Shown: positions 29,095-37,880 of the stretch, piece by piece
Layout of the letters: each line of letters starts with the position of its first letter
Position numbering within the stretch: the first letter of the stretch is position 1
Source of the DNA: an uncultured Algibacter sp.
GTDB taxonomy: Bacteria > Bacteroidota > Bacteroidia > Flavobacteriales > Flavobacteriaceae
Assembly: GCA_947502405.1 (NCBI GenBank)
Contig: CANMZT010000005.1
Span: 149,269 to 213,268, forward strand
Direction of reading: 5' to 3'
DNA: 64,000 bases
The notes under the pieces: generated by a model
The model's input: the letters and a program-made list of their open reading frames with translations, nothing else
Told to the model about the DNA's origin: nothing
Databases searched by the model: none
Translations under genes and position numbers: made by a program

Positions 29095-29553
29095 ATGACT
29101 TTTGATGCTACAGATAAAAGATTACTAGAGTACTTACAACAGGATAGTAAACAAACAAATAAAGAACTGTCAAACAAACTCGGTTTATCAGTTACAGCTG
29201 TTTACGAGCGAATAAAAAAACTAGAAAAACAAGGTTTCATTGATGGATATATAGCATTAGTTAATAAAGAAAAAGTGAATCGAGATTTTGTGGTGTTCTG
29301 CCATATAAAATTGGTACAACATAGTCAAGATTTTGTAGTTCGGTTTGAAAAAGAAGTCAAACAACTAAATGAAGTATTAGAATGTTATCATTTAAGTGGC
29401 GATTACGACTATTTATTAAAAGTTATTGTTGCCGATATGCAAGAATTTAGAGCCTTTATGGTAGAGAAATTAACCAACATCAACCATATTGGGAGTACAC
29501 ACAGTATGTTTGTAATTAACAGAGTTAAACACACCACAGTAATAAATTTTTAG
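29095..29553 (+). CDS. Lrp/AsnC-family transcriptional regulator
   Basis: 152 residues: N-terminal HTH (LLEYLQQDSKQTNKELSNKLGLSVTAVYERIKKLEKQGFI) and C-terminal RAM ligand-binding domain with the ECYHLSGDYDYLLKV turn. Such proteins sense amino acids as octamers. Divergent from the methionine gamma-lyase-like gene, it is probably its regulator. The CPBP protease gene begins one base after its stop. Confidence 0.93.
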   Translation: MTFDATDKRLLEYLQQDSKQTNKELSNKLGLSVTAVYERIKKLEKQGFIDGYIALVNKEKVNRDFVVFCHIKLVQHSQDFVVRFEKEVKQLNEVLECYHLSGDYDYLLKVIVADMQEFRAFMVEKLTNINHIGSTHSMFVINRVKHTTVINF

Positions 29554-29554
29554 C

Positions 29555-30181
29555 ATGCAATCCACGCTATATAAAAGCTTAGAGTTATTAATTGTATTTG
29601 TTTTAATACCAGTTAGTTTTGCTATAAATTATTCACCTTGGCTTAAGCTAGGTATAGGTGTAATTGGGTTTATTTATGTAATTTACATATTGATAAAAAT
29701 AGAGAAACTTAAGTTTAAAATGTCTAAGTATTTAAACTGGAAAGCTTTTTGGAAGACTACCGTTATTAAACTATCTCTTATAATAATTATTACAACTAGT
29801 TTTGTCTGGATTACTGATAGTACTCAGCTTTTTAATGTGCTATTAAGCAAACCTATTAAGTGGCTCGTATTACTATTTGTTTATAGTTTTTTTTCAGTAT
29901 ATCCTCAAGAGTTACTTTATAGAACATTTTTCTTTAAGCGATATAGGTTGTTGTTTGAAAATGAAAATTTATTCATTTTTATTAATGCAATACTATTTTC
30001 TTTGGCGCATCTGTTTTTTAATAGTGGCTTGGTTTTATTACTAACTTTTTTGGGCGGCTTATTGTTTGCATTAACATTTGTTAAAACCGAGTCTACATTA
30101 TTAGTATCCATTGAGCATGCCATTTACGGTTGTTGGCTTTTTACTGTTGGTATGGGAGATATGTTAGGGTTTCCAACATGA
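29555..30181 (+). CDS. CPBP (CAAX/Abi) family intramembrane protein
   Basis: 208 residues with about six TM helices. The conserved motifs are PQELLYRTFF (118-123 region), SLAHLFFN (His152) and SIEHAIYG (His188). The usual EExxxR glutamate pair reads Gln118-Glu119, so the first catalytic Glu is replaced and protease activity may be lost or changed. CPBP proteins process CAAX-like proteins, mature bacteriocins or act in immunity; role here unknown. It is one base downstream of the Lrp gene and so co-transcribed. Confidence 0.8.
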   Translation: MQSTLYKSLELLIVFVLIPVSFAINYSPWLKLGIGVIGFIYVIYILIKIEKLKFKMSKYLNWKAFWKTTVIKLSLIIIITTSFVWITDSTQLFNVLLSKPIKWLVLLFVYSFFSVYPQELLYRTFFFKRYRLLFENENLFIFINAILFSLAHLFFNSGLVLLLTFLGGLLFALTFVKTESTLLVSIEHAIYGCWLFTVGMGDMLGFPT

Positions 30182-30263
30182 TTAATAACATATATACTAC
30201 TTATATTAAAACTTTTACTATTTTTAGAGAGCTATTACTAACCTTTAATTAATATTAAAAGAC

Positions 30264-30782
30264 ATGAAAAAATTAGGACCAATTATCTTAGGCTTTATTA
30301 TTGGAGCAGTATTAACTTATTATTTCTGCCCGCGTCCAACTGATGCTATGCATACAATGGATGTTGAGGTAAAAGCCCCAAAAGACACAATCTCAGTTGC
30401 ACAAGCCAAAATTTTAAGTAAAAACTGGGAACAGAGAAATCCAATTGAAGTAGATTCAACTCTGGAGGTTGAAGGTTCCAAAAAGAAAATCCGCTCCGTT
30501 TGGTGGTCTTTAGATGAGATTAACGAGTATTTGGCTTATGCTGAGGTAGAATCTAAGAAATTGGGATATACTATGACAGGTGTTAGAGTATACCTAGGGA
30601 ACTATGGTAAAAACCCTAATCAAGCTATACAAAATAGAAACACTATGTTTATTGTACCTACTGGACCAAGAAAAACATCAAAAGCAAGTAGTTTAAATAT
30701 AATGTTGCCTCCAACAGATAACGATATTCCAGCTCCACCTTTAAATCATGGTAGTGGTGGAAACGGAGGTTACCCACAATAA
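30264..30782 (+). CDS. Hypothetical membrane-anchored protein
   Basis: 172 residues with an N-terminal TM anchor (LGPIILGFIIGAVLTYYF) and a soluble domain that has WWSLDEINEYLAYAE and GYTMTGVRVYLGNYG. The tail is Pro/Gly-rich. I do not recognise a family beyond similar Flavobacteriaceae hypotheticals. It precedes the membrane protein and histidine kinase genes by 8 bp and may be exported to the periplasm as part of that unit. Confidence 0.7.
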   Translation: MKKLGPIILGFIIGAVLTYYFCPRPTDAMHTMDVEVKAPKDTISVAQAKILSKNWEQRNPIEVDSTLEVEGSKKKIRSVWWSLDEINEYLAYAEVESKKLGYTMTGVRVYLGNYGKNPNQAIQNRNTMFIVPTGPRKTSKASSLNIMLPPTDNDIPAPPLNHGSGGNGGYPQ

Positions 30783-30790
30783 ATATTTAA

Positions 30791-31513
30791 GTGATTGATT
30801 TTCTTTTAAGTCATTATGAGGCCTTAACGCGTTCATTAGAATTTTTAGCAGCTATAACTGGTATTTTATATTATAAAAAGTACCAAAGAACAGCTGCTAA
30901 ATATTTTATTTTTTTCTTGGTTTTTATCGCTATTTGTGAATCTCTTTGTACATATACAAATTATGTTAGACCAGACGGGTTCTTAAATTTTTTGATTGGT
31001 ACTAAATTTCAAAAGAATCATTGGTTTGCTACCTTGTATTGGGTTATTGGGGCTGTTTTATTTTATTCATTTTACTTTTACAGAGTATTAAAGACAGATT
31101 TATACAAGAAAATCATTAAATATATCTCTTATGGATTTTTAATTTTTTCTTCTATATATATAGCTTGTCATTGGGAAAAGTTTTTTTTCCAATTTTTTAC
31201 TGTTTTTGATGTGTTAGGAGCTATCATTATATGTACATGCTCAATTCTATATTTTATTGAAATTTTGGTAAGTGATAAAATTTTGGAGTTTTATAATTCT
31301 ATAAATTTTTATATAAGTGCTACAATTTTTATTTGGTGGCTTATCATTACACCTCTATCATTTTATAGTGTATATTTCAATTATGAAGTAGGAAAGAATT
31401 TCTTTGATTTAGATTTTGTACACTTAAGGTGGCAAATCATTTTGTTTTCAAATATTTTTATGTATTTAACTTTTACTTTTGCTTTTATATGGTGCAAACC
31501 GGAGAACAATTAA
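30791..31513 (+). CDS. Seven-TM hypothetical protein, possible sensor partner
   Basis: 240 residues starting at GTG, with about seven TM helices spread evenly and few charged residues. No enzymatic motif is visible. Its 3' end overlaps the histidine kinase gene by 25 bp, so the two are translationally coupled. A membrane sensing role for the kinase is inference from this coupling. Confidence 0.75.
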   Translation: MIDFLLSHYEALTRSLEFLAAITGILYYKKYQRTAAKYFIFFLVFIAICESLCTYTNYVRPDGFLNFLIGTKFQKNHWFATLYWVIGAVLFYSFYFYRVLKTDLYKKIIKYISYGFLIFSSIYIACHWEKFFFQFFTVFDVLGAIIICTCSILYFIEILVSDKILEFYNSINFYISATIFIWWLIITPLSFYSVYFNYEVGKNFFDLDFVHLRWQIILFSNIFMYLTFTFAFIWCKPENN

Positions 31514-32289
31514 CAAGTACAGCCTCAGAACGATATTTACTCGTTTATATGCTAGCAGTTTTGGTAATTATTACCACTTTGGTTGTAGTATTCTTTATCG
31601 TATTTCAAAGACGTAAAAATAAACTACTCCAAGATAAAATAAAACAACAGCAAGCTTTTGAGGCAGAAATTATTCAGGCGCAAACTGAAGCACAAGAGCA
31701 AACCTTAAAAAATATAGGATGGGAATTGCACGATAATGTTGGGCAATTATTGTCTTTTGCTAGTATGCAGTTAAGTATTTTAAAAATGCAAGTTGCGGAT
31801 GATGTTAGGGACAAGTTTAAAGATACTTCCGAGGCGCTTAGTAATGGTTTAAAAGAGGTTAGAGCGCTTTCAAAAACATTAAATAATGATGTGATTTTAA
31901 ATATCGGTTTTGAGAAGTCTATAACCAATGAGTTAGACAGAATGAAAAAAATGAAATTCACCTCTGCTGAACTTAAAATTATCGGTGATAAAGTTGATTT
32001 TATAGACCGAAAACACGAAATTATTATTTTCAGAATTCTTCAGGAGTTTTTATCCAATTCTGTAAAATATTCAGAAGCCAAAAACATAGCCATTACTTTA
32101 GATTATAAACCTGAAAGCATAATAATTACTGCAACCGATGATGGTAAAGGCTTTGATATAAATGAAATTGAACAGGGTTCTGGTTTAATTAATATGAAAA
32201 GTAGAGCTGCTTTAATTGGTGCCAATTTAAATTTGAATTCTAGATTAGGTGAAGGTGTAGAATTAGTGCTAAATTATCCTTTATCTTAA
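31489..32289 (+). CDS. Sensor histidine kinase (HisKA_3, NarX/DesK type)
   Basis: 266 residues from the ATG at 31489; the longer frame starting at 31429 lies inside the upstream gene. One TM helix (18-40), a coiled coil (42-75), the H-box WELHDNVGQLL with His81, and a HATPase domain with DDGKGFD and GLINMKSRA. It phosphorylates a NarL-type regulator. No response regulator follows; the next gene is on the other strand and its stop abuts this one, so the partner must be encoded elsewhere. Confidence 0.9.
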   Translation: MVQTGEQLTSTASERYLLVYMLAVLVIITTLVVVFFIVFQRRKNKLLQDKIKQQQAFEAEIIQAQTEAQEQTLKNIGWELHDNVGQLLSFASMQLSILKMQVADDVRDKFKDTSEALSNGLKEVRALSKTLNNDVILNIGFEKSITNELDRMKKMKFTSAELKIIGDKVDFIDRKHEIIIFRILQEFLSNSVKYSEAKNIAITLDYKPESIIITATDDGKGFDINEIEQGSGLINMKSRAALIGANLNLNSRLGEGVELVLNYPLS

Positions 32290-33669
32290 TTATCCTAAGT
32301 ACTTAAATACCTTTTTTAATAAACTCATTTTTCCTTTATAAGGAGCATATCTAAATGATGGATCAAACCAATTACCGCGTTTAATAATTGGTTTCGCATT
32401 CGAAAAGGTTTCATAACCATGCTTACCGTGGTATTTACCCATTCCGCTAGCGCCAATACCCCCAAAAGGTAATCGGTGGTTTCCAAAATGAATCAATAAA
32501 TCATTAATAACCCCGCCTCCATAATTAAACTTTTCAATAACTTCTTTTATAAAGGGCTTTTGGTTAGAAAATAAATAAAGTGATAGTGGACGTTCTAGTT
32601 TCCATATTATTTGCTCGATTTCTTCATTAGTTTCATAAGTTAGTATAGGCAAAATAGGACCGAAGATTTCTTCTTGCATGATTTTACTATCTAAACTTGG
32701 TGAATCAACAATTGTTGGAGAAACATAACACGCATCAATATCAACTTCACCACCAAAAACAATATTTATATCTTTTAATAAATTGGCTAGCCTTTTAGTG
32801 TTTTTTGTATTAATTATTCGAGGTAAATCTGGTGATAGTTTTGGGTTTTTACCATAACGTCGAATTATTTCTGTTTTCAATGCGTCAATCAGCTTATGCT
32901 TGATATTAGATTTAGCAATTACATAATCTGCTGCAATACAGGTTTGTCCACCATTTAAGAGCTTTCCCCAAACCAATCTTCTAGCTACAAGTTTTAAGTT
33001 TACGGTGTCATCAATAATACATGGTGATTTTCCTCCAAGTTCTAATGTTACAGGTGTTAGATGTTTTGCTGCTGCTTTTGCAATGATTTTTCCGACTTTT
33101 GTGCTCCCTGTGAAAAAAATATAGTCCCATTTTTCTGCTAATAAAATTGTTGAAGTCTCAACACCACCTTCTATAGAAATGGCAACTGTCTCAGGAAAAG
33201 TATTTTGTATAATTTCAGTAATTACTTTTGATGTATGTTTTGTAAGTTCACTTGGTTTTAAAACAACAGTGTTTCCTGCTGCTATAGCCATAATTAATGG
33301 TTCCATAGCTAGAAGAAAAGGATAATTCCAAGGTGCAATAATTAAAACAGTTCCATAAGGGTCTTTATAAATATAATCTTTTGAAGGAAAGGTTAAAAAT
33401 GAGGATTTGACGCGTTTTGGTTTGGACCACTTCTTTAGGTTTTTTATAGCCAGATTTAGTCCTGAGATGACCAGTCCAACCTCACTAATATAAGACTCGA
33501 ATTCTGATTTTTTAAAATCTTTTTTTAAAGCATCCAGTATATCTTGTTCATGCTCTAAAATTTCTTTTTTTAAAGATTTTAAAAGCTTTAGCCTGTAAGT
33601 AATATCTTTTGTTTTTTGAGACTTGAAAAATACTCGTTGATTCTTTATTATGTTAGGTACGGTGTTCAA
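32290..33669 (-). CDS. Aldehyde dehydrogenase, class 3-like
   Basis: 459 residues, shorter than 500-residue classical ALDHs, as in the class 3 family. Motifs: IAPWNYPFLLAMEPL, FTGSTKVGK (cofactor), LELGGKSPCI (catalytic Glu) and NGGQTCIAADYV (nucleophile Cys). It oxidises fatty or aromatic aldehydes with NAD(P). A Lys/aromatic-rich C-terminal tail (about 440-459) may attach it to membrane, as in fatty aldehyde dehydrogenases. Confidence 0.93.
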   Translation of the reverse strand: MNTVPNIIKNQRVFFKSQKTKDITYRLKLLKSLKKEILEHEQDILDALKKDFKKSEFESYISEVGLVISGLNLAIKNLKKWSKPKRVKSSFLTFPSKDYIYKDPYGTVLIIAPWNYPFLLAMEPLIMAIAAGNTVVLKPSELTKHTSKVITEIIQNTFPETVAISIEGGVETSTILLAEKWDYIFFTGSTKVGKIIAKAAAKHLTPVTLELGGKSPCIIDDTVNLKLVARRLVWGKLLNGGQTCIAADYVIAKSNIKHKLIDALKTEIIRRYGKNPKLSPDLPRIINTKNTKRLANLLKDINIVFGGEVDIDACYVSPTIVDSPSLDSKIMQEEIFGPILPILTYETNEEIEQIIWKLERPLSLYLFSNQKPFIKEVIEKFNYGGGVINDLLIHFGNHRLPFGGIGASGMGKYHGKHGYETFSNAKPIIKRGNWFDPSFRYAPYKGKMSLLKKVFKYLG

Positions 33670-33698
33670 TAGTAAAGCTTTTTCTAAAGGTATCTAAT

Positions 33699-34397
33699 TT
33701 AAAATAAACAAGCATTCCAAATAGCATCATTTGGTAAAGGGGCATCTATTGAAATAGATTCCTTTTTTACAGGATGAATAAATTCAATATATCTGGCATG
33801 TAAACTTATGCTGGCATCTTTGTTACTTCTATCAAAACCGTATTTTAAATCACCCTTAATAGGGCACCCTATATTTGATAATTGAACGCGAATTTGATGG
33901 TGTCTTCCCGTTTCTAGATTAACTTCTAGTAAATAATAATTATCTAATTTTTTTATAACTTGGTAGTGTAGAATAGCTTTTTTACTACCAGTAACTTCTT
34001 TAGAGTAAGCTTTAGATTTGTTGTTTTTAGGGTTTTTGACTAGCCAATTTATAAGTGTATCCTTATGCTTGGGCGGTTCTTTTTTTACGATGGCCCAATA
34101 GGTTTTTTTTATGTCTTTAGAAAGGAATAATTTGTTTAGTCTAGGAAGTACTTTACTCGTTTTTGCAAAAATCACCAGACCAGTTGTTGGTCTGTCTAAG
34201 CGGTGTACAGTTCCTAAATATACGTTTCCAGGCTTGTTGTATTTGTCTTTAATAAATTCCTTAACAACATCACTCATTGGTTTATCTCCTGTTTTATCAC
34301 CTTGAACGATATCACCAGCACGTTTGTTTATAATAATAATGTGGTTGTCTTCATATATGACTTGAAGATTACTTTTATTAGATAGAACTTTTGACAT
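33699..34397 (-). CDS. RluA-family RNA pseudouridine synthase
   Basis: 232 residues, catalytic domain only (no S4 domain). Signatures: VHRLDRPTTGLVIFAKTSK with the catalytic Asp in RLD, and GRHHQIRVQLSNIGCPIKGD. It isomerises uridines in rRNA or tRNA; target unknown. It lies 29 bp downstream-ordered from the aldehyde dehydrogenase on the same strand. Confidence 0.92.
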   Translation of the reverse strand: MSKVLSNKSNLQVIYEDNHIIIINKRAGDIVQGDKTGDKPMSDVVKEFIKDKYNKPGNVYLGTVHRLDRPTTGLVIFAKTSKVLPRLNKLFLSKDIKKTYWAIVKKEPPKHKDTLINWLVKNPKNNKSKAYSKEVTGSKKAILHYQVIKKLDNYYLLEVNLETGRHHQIRVQLSNIGCPIKGDLKYGFDRSNKDASISLHARYIEFIHPVKKESISIDAPLPNDAIWNACLF

Positions 34398-34428
34398 GTT
34401 GGATTTCTCGATTTTTCGAAAGTTAGAT

Positions 34429-34779
34429 TTATTTTAATGTTGATTTAAACTTAGAGGTCATTTTTATTATTGAATCTAAATTTTTTAAAAGTTTATCTAA
34501 CTCATCATTATCTATAAATTTTAAATCGAAAGCTATTAATAATTGAGTTTCAACTTCGTATGCAGAGCCAAGTGTTATCTGTAAAAAACGAGCAAAGTCT
34601 TTGTTTGATTTTCTGGAGGAACCTTCGGCAATGTTAGAAGGTATCGATACTGATGCTCGTCTTAATTGATTGGTTAAGCCAAATTTTTCTGAATCTGGAA
34701 ACTTTGAAGTAATCGAATAAATTTCAGAACAAAATAATCTACTTTTTTTCCAAATTTCTAAGTCTTTGAAACGATGCAT
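34429..34779 (-). CDS. Four-helix-bundle protein (S23-like)
   Basis: 116 residues of the S23 ribosomal/intervening-sequence four-helix-bundle family: FKDLEIWKKSRLFCSEIY, FGLTNQLRRASVSIPSNIAEG and ARFLQITLGSAYEVETQL. These occur as stand-alone genes or inside 23S rRNA intervening sequences; function uncertain. Here it is an ordinary gene between rluA and panB. Confidence 0.9.
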   Translation of the reverse strand: MHRFKDLEIWKKSRLFCSEIYSITSKFPDSEKFGLTNQLRRASVSIPSNIAEGSSRKSNKDFARFLQITLGSAYEVETQLLIAFDLKFIDNDELDKLLKNLDSIIKMTSKFKSTLK

Positions 34780-34871
34780 TTGTTGGGTTATTAGATTGTT
34801 GAATTTGTTCGATTGTCAAGTATTTAGTATTATAATAAGCCTAACTAATCTAAAAATCCAAGAAGTCTAGA

Positions 34872-35690
34872 TTAATAGGATTCACTCTCGTTAGGGAAAT
34901 CTTGAGTTTTTACATCATCTACATATTGAGAAATAGCAGTAGACATCTCTTCATATAAATTTAGGTATCGTCTTAAAAATCTAGGATTAAACTCATGCGT
35001 CATACCAATCATATCATGTAATACTAAAACTTGTCCGTCAACTTCAGGTCCAGCACCTATACCTATTATAGGTATACTTACGCTCTCTGCAACTTGTTTA
35101 GCAAGTTTTGCAGGTATTTTTTCTAAAACAATAGCAAAGCATCCTAATTTTTCTAGCATTTTTGCATCCTCTAATAATTGTTCTGCTTCTTGTTCTTCTT
35201 TGGCACGAACCGTATATGTTCCAAATTTATAAATAGATTGTGGTGTTAAACCTAAATGGCCCATAACTGGAATTCCTGCGTTTAAAATACGTTTTATGGA
35301 TTCTTTGATTTCCTTACCACCTTCAAGCTTTACAGAATGTGCGCCACTTTCTTTCATAATTCTTATTGCCGAACGCAGCGCTTCTTTAGGGTCACTTTGG
35401 TAACTTCCAAACGGTAGGTCTACAACAATAAGTGCTCTATAAATAGCACGTACAACCGAAGATGCATGATAAATCATTTGGTCTAAGGTAATTGGTAAGG
35501 TAGTTTCGTGGCCAGCCATAACGTTACTGGCAGAATCGCCTACTAAAATAACATCTACACCTGCGCTATCTACAATTTTTGCCATGGTATAATCGTATGC
35601 TGTAAGCATTGATATTTTTTCACCCGTAGCTTTCATATCAACAAGTGATTTTACGGTTACGCGTTTATATTCTTTTTTGGCAGTAGACAT
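34872..35690 (-). CDS. panB: 3-methyl-2-oxobutanoate hydroxymethyltransferase
   Basis: 272 residues, typical PanB length. Motifs: [35 protein letters not shown] (metal Asp), [10 protein letters not shown], and the catalytic Glu region [21 protein letters not shown]. It makes ketopantoate for pantothenate and CoA synthesis. The other pan genes are not adjacent. Confidence 0.97.
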   Translation of the reverse strand: MSTAKKEYKRVTVKSLVDMKATGEKISMLTAYDYTMAKIVDSAGVDVILVGDSASNVMAGHETTLPITLDQMIYHASSVVRAIYRALIVVDLPFGSYQSDPKEALRSAIRIMKESGAHSVKLEGGKEIKESIKRILNAGIPVMGHLGLTPQSIYKFGTYTVRAKEEQEAEQLLEDAKMLEKLGCFAIVLEKIPAKLAKQVAESVSIPIIGIGAGPEVDGQVLVLHDMIGMTHEFNPRFLRRYLNLYEEMSTAISQYVDDVKTQDFPNESESY

Positions 35691-35809
35691 GTTATTTTGA
35701 AATTAGTTAGCACGTAAAAATACACAAAATAAGAAGATACTGTTAAACTTTTCTTTAAAGGGAATCTACATGCTTAGATATCAGTTATTTTAGCTAAAAA
35801 CTGAAAGCC

Positions 35810-36271
35810 ATGGCACGTATTATATTTTATTTAGTACTTTTAATAACTACGACTTTATTTGGTCAAACAGACGAAGAGACTCAGGTTAAAGCTACGGTGG
35901 ATGTTTTTTTTGAAGGTTTTCATAAAGGTGATACGGCTTTGATGAAATCGGTTATGGCGGATAAGATTTTAATGCAAACAGCTTACAGGAATAAAGAAGG
36001 TAAAGATATTTTAGTTACCGATAATCCCAAAAAACTTATTAACGCTATTGCTGATAGACCGGACGACCAAAAATGGGATGAACGCTTGTTAGACTACAGG
36101 ATTCAAGTGGATGGCAATATGGCGAATGCTTGGACACCTTACGAGTTTTGGTTTAATGGAGAATTTAGCCATTGTGGTGTTAACTCATTTCAGATGTTTA
36201 AAGATGGTGATATTTGGAAAATTATTTATTTGATTGATACACGCAGACGTTCTTCTTGTGATAGGGGGTAG
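35810..36271 (+). CDS. Secreted NTF2-like / SnoaL-like protein
   Basis: 153 residues with signal peptide (about 1-18) and an NTF2-like cone fold: VDVFFEGFHKGDTALMKSVMADK, VDGNMANAWTPYEFWFNGEFSHCGVNSFQMFK and WKIIYLIDTRRR. Probably a periplasmic small-molecule-binding or hydrolase-like protein; no catalytic residues can be assigned. Single gene. Confidence 0.82.
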   Translation: MARIIFYLVLLITTTLFGQTDEETQVKATVDVFFEGFHKGDTALMKSVMADKILMQTAYRNKEGKDILVTDNPKKLINAIADRPDDQKWDERLLDYRIQVDGNMANAWTPYEFWFNGEFSHCGVNSFQMFKDGDIWKIIYLIDTRRRSSCDRG

Positions 36272-36313
36272 CGCATTTTTATCTGATTTTGGTGAATATC
36301 TACTGGTTCATAA

Positions 36314-36772
36314 TTAAGACCGAGGCTTATCAATTCCTCTATCATACATCACAATACTGCCAGCAACAGAAACGTTTAAACTTAAATGCGATTTAAACTT
36401 TACTAAAAAATGACTTTTTTCAATCGCTTTTTTTGAAAGTCCATGATCTTCTGCACCTAATAAATAAACGCAACGTCTGGGGTGGTTAAAGGTTTCTAAA
36501 TCTTCAGCATCATCGGTAAGTTCAACACTTACTAGTCTAGCACCTTTAGGGAGGTTTTTATAAAATTCATCAAACGTTTCATAATGAAAATAGGGCATAG
36601 ACTTCACAGCATTATGCGTGTCGCAAGCTTGTTTTGCATAACGATTGCCAATGGTAAAAATAAAACTAGCGCCTAAATTTTGAGCAGAACGCCAAAGCAC
36701 ACCTAAATTTTCAGGTGTTTTTCCGTTTTGTATGCCGATACCGAAGAATTCGTTTTCAAAGTTGTCATTCAT
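36314..36772 (-). CDS. SpoU/TrmH-family RNA 2'-O-methyltransferase
   Basis: 152 residues, a bare SPOUT knot domain like TrmL. Motif 1 GKTPENLGVLWRSAQNLGA, motif 2 VYLLGAEDHGLS and motif 3 LNVSVAGSIVMYDR are all present. It methylates a ribose in tRNA or rRNA, most likely tRNA given its size. Lies 25 bp beyond moaA on the same strand. Confidence 0.9.
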   Translation of the reverse strand: MNDNFENEFFGIGIQNGKTPENLGVLWRSAQNLGASFIFTIGNRYAKQACDTHNAVKSMPYFHYETFDEFYKNLPKGARLVSVELTDDAEDLETFNHPRRCVYLLGAEDHGLSKKAIEKSHFLVKFKSHLSLNVSVAGSIVMYDRGIDKPRS

Positions 36773-36797
36773 CTTTCAAAAGTAAATATTCTATAGA

Positions 36798-37805
36798 TTA
36801 CCCACCAATAGTGATCATACTTCTGTTTTTAGAATGTAAATCAGGTTTTTGTAGTTTTTCCAAAGTGTCCATACCACCACGCACTTTAAATTTAGCTTGT
36901 ACTGCTTTTTGTATGATGGGTTCAATTGGTTTTCCTGCTCTTAAAGTGGTTAATACATCAGACTCTGTAGCAGAAAATAAACAATTTTTTAATTGACCGT
37001 TAGCTGTTAAGCGCAATCTATTACATGAATCGCAAAACGGATTAGTAACAGAGCTTATAATAGCGAAACTACCTTTATAGTCTTTTATTTTGTAGTTTTT
37101 AGAGGTGTCGTTTGGCGCATCTTGTAAACGTTCTACTTTATCTTCCGCGAAAGCGTTATTTACATAAGTCATAACTTCAGCATACGATACCATTTTACTC
37201 ATATCCCATTTATTACCATCAAAAGGCATAAACTCTATAAACCGAACAGACACAGGTAAATCTCTAGTAAAGTGGATGAAATCTATAATTTCATTATCAT
37301 TAAAACCTTTCATTAAAACAGCATTCACTTTTACTGTAAAACCCTCTTTTACAAGCAATAAAATATTATCATAAACCCGTCTAAATTCATGGCGTCTGGT
37401 AATATGTTTAAACTTGTTTTTATCCAAAGAGTCTAAACTCACATTAATTTTATTAACGCCGTTAGCCTTTAAAACAGGAATAAACTTATCAATAATCACC
37501 GCGTTTGAAGTTATGGATAATTCCACAGGAAGCGATGCTAGTTTTTCTAAAATAACAGGAATATCTTTTCTAACTAAAGGCTCTCCACCAGTCAATCTAA
37601 TTTTTGTAACACCATGATCAACAAAGGTTTTAGCGATATCATATATTTCTTCATAAGTCATTAAATGACTTTTGGGTGATAAAGGTACACCATTAGCAGG
37701 CATGCAATAGGTACAACGTAAATTACAACGCTCTGTTAAAGAGATACGAAGGTAAGCATGGTCTCTACCATGTGAATCTTGTAATATGTTTTTTTCTTCG
37801 CTCAT
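36798..37805 (-). CDS. moaA: GTP 3',8-cyclase (molybdopterin biosynthesis protein A)
   Basis: 335 residues. Radical-SAM cluster ERCNLRCTYCMP (CxxxCxxC), the SAM-binding TGGEPLVRKD, the second 4Fe-4S triad NPFCDSCNRLRLT with a later Cys in LKNCLFS, and the essential C-terminal Gly-Gly (MITIGG). It converts GTP to 3',8-cyclo-GTP, first step of Moco synthesis. Last gene of the minus-strand Moco cluster that feeds the adjacent nitrate reductase. Confidence 0.97.
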   Translation of the reverse strand: MSEEKNILQDSHGRDHAYLRISLTERCNLRCTYCMPANGVPLSPKSHLMTYEEIYDIAKTFVDHGVTKIRLTGGEPLVRKDIPVILEKLASLPVELSITSNAVIIDKFIPVLKANGVNKINVSLDSLDKNKFKHITRRHEFRRVYDNILLLVKEGFTVKVNAVLMKGFNDNEIIDFIHFTRDLPVSVRFIEFMPFDGNKWDMSKMVSYAEVMTYVNNAFAEDKVERLQDAPNDTSKNYKIKDYKGSFAIISSVTNPFCDSCNRLRLTANGQLKNCLFSATESDVLTTLRAGKPIEPIIQKAVQAKFKVRGGMDTLEKLQKPDLHSKNRSMITIGG

Positions 37806-37814
37806 TGCTTCGCT

Positions 37815-37860
37815 TTGTTTATTTGTTGAATCGTTGAATTGTGTAACCGTTTAAACAAAT
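37815..37860. repeat. Short intergenic repeat (TTGTTGAATCGTTGAATTG family), copy 1
   Basis: ATTTGTTGAATCGTTGAATT then GTGTAACCGTTTAAACAAAT between moaCB and moaA. Two more copies are at 40370 and 48766, all beside genes of the Moco/nap region. Confidence 0.6.
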
Positions 37861-37880
37861 TAACACGAATAAACGTTTTT

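Noticed and set aside
36715..36996. Plus-strand open frames opposite moaA and the RNA methyltransferase
   Set aside because: They overlap well-supported genes on the other strand and show no recognisable protein features, as do the other antisense frames in the window.
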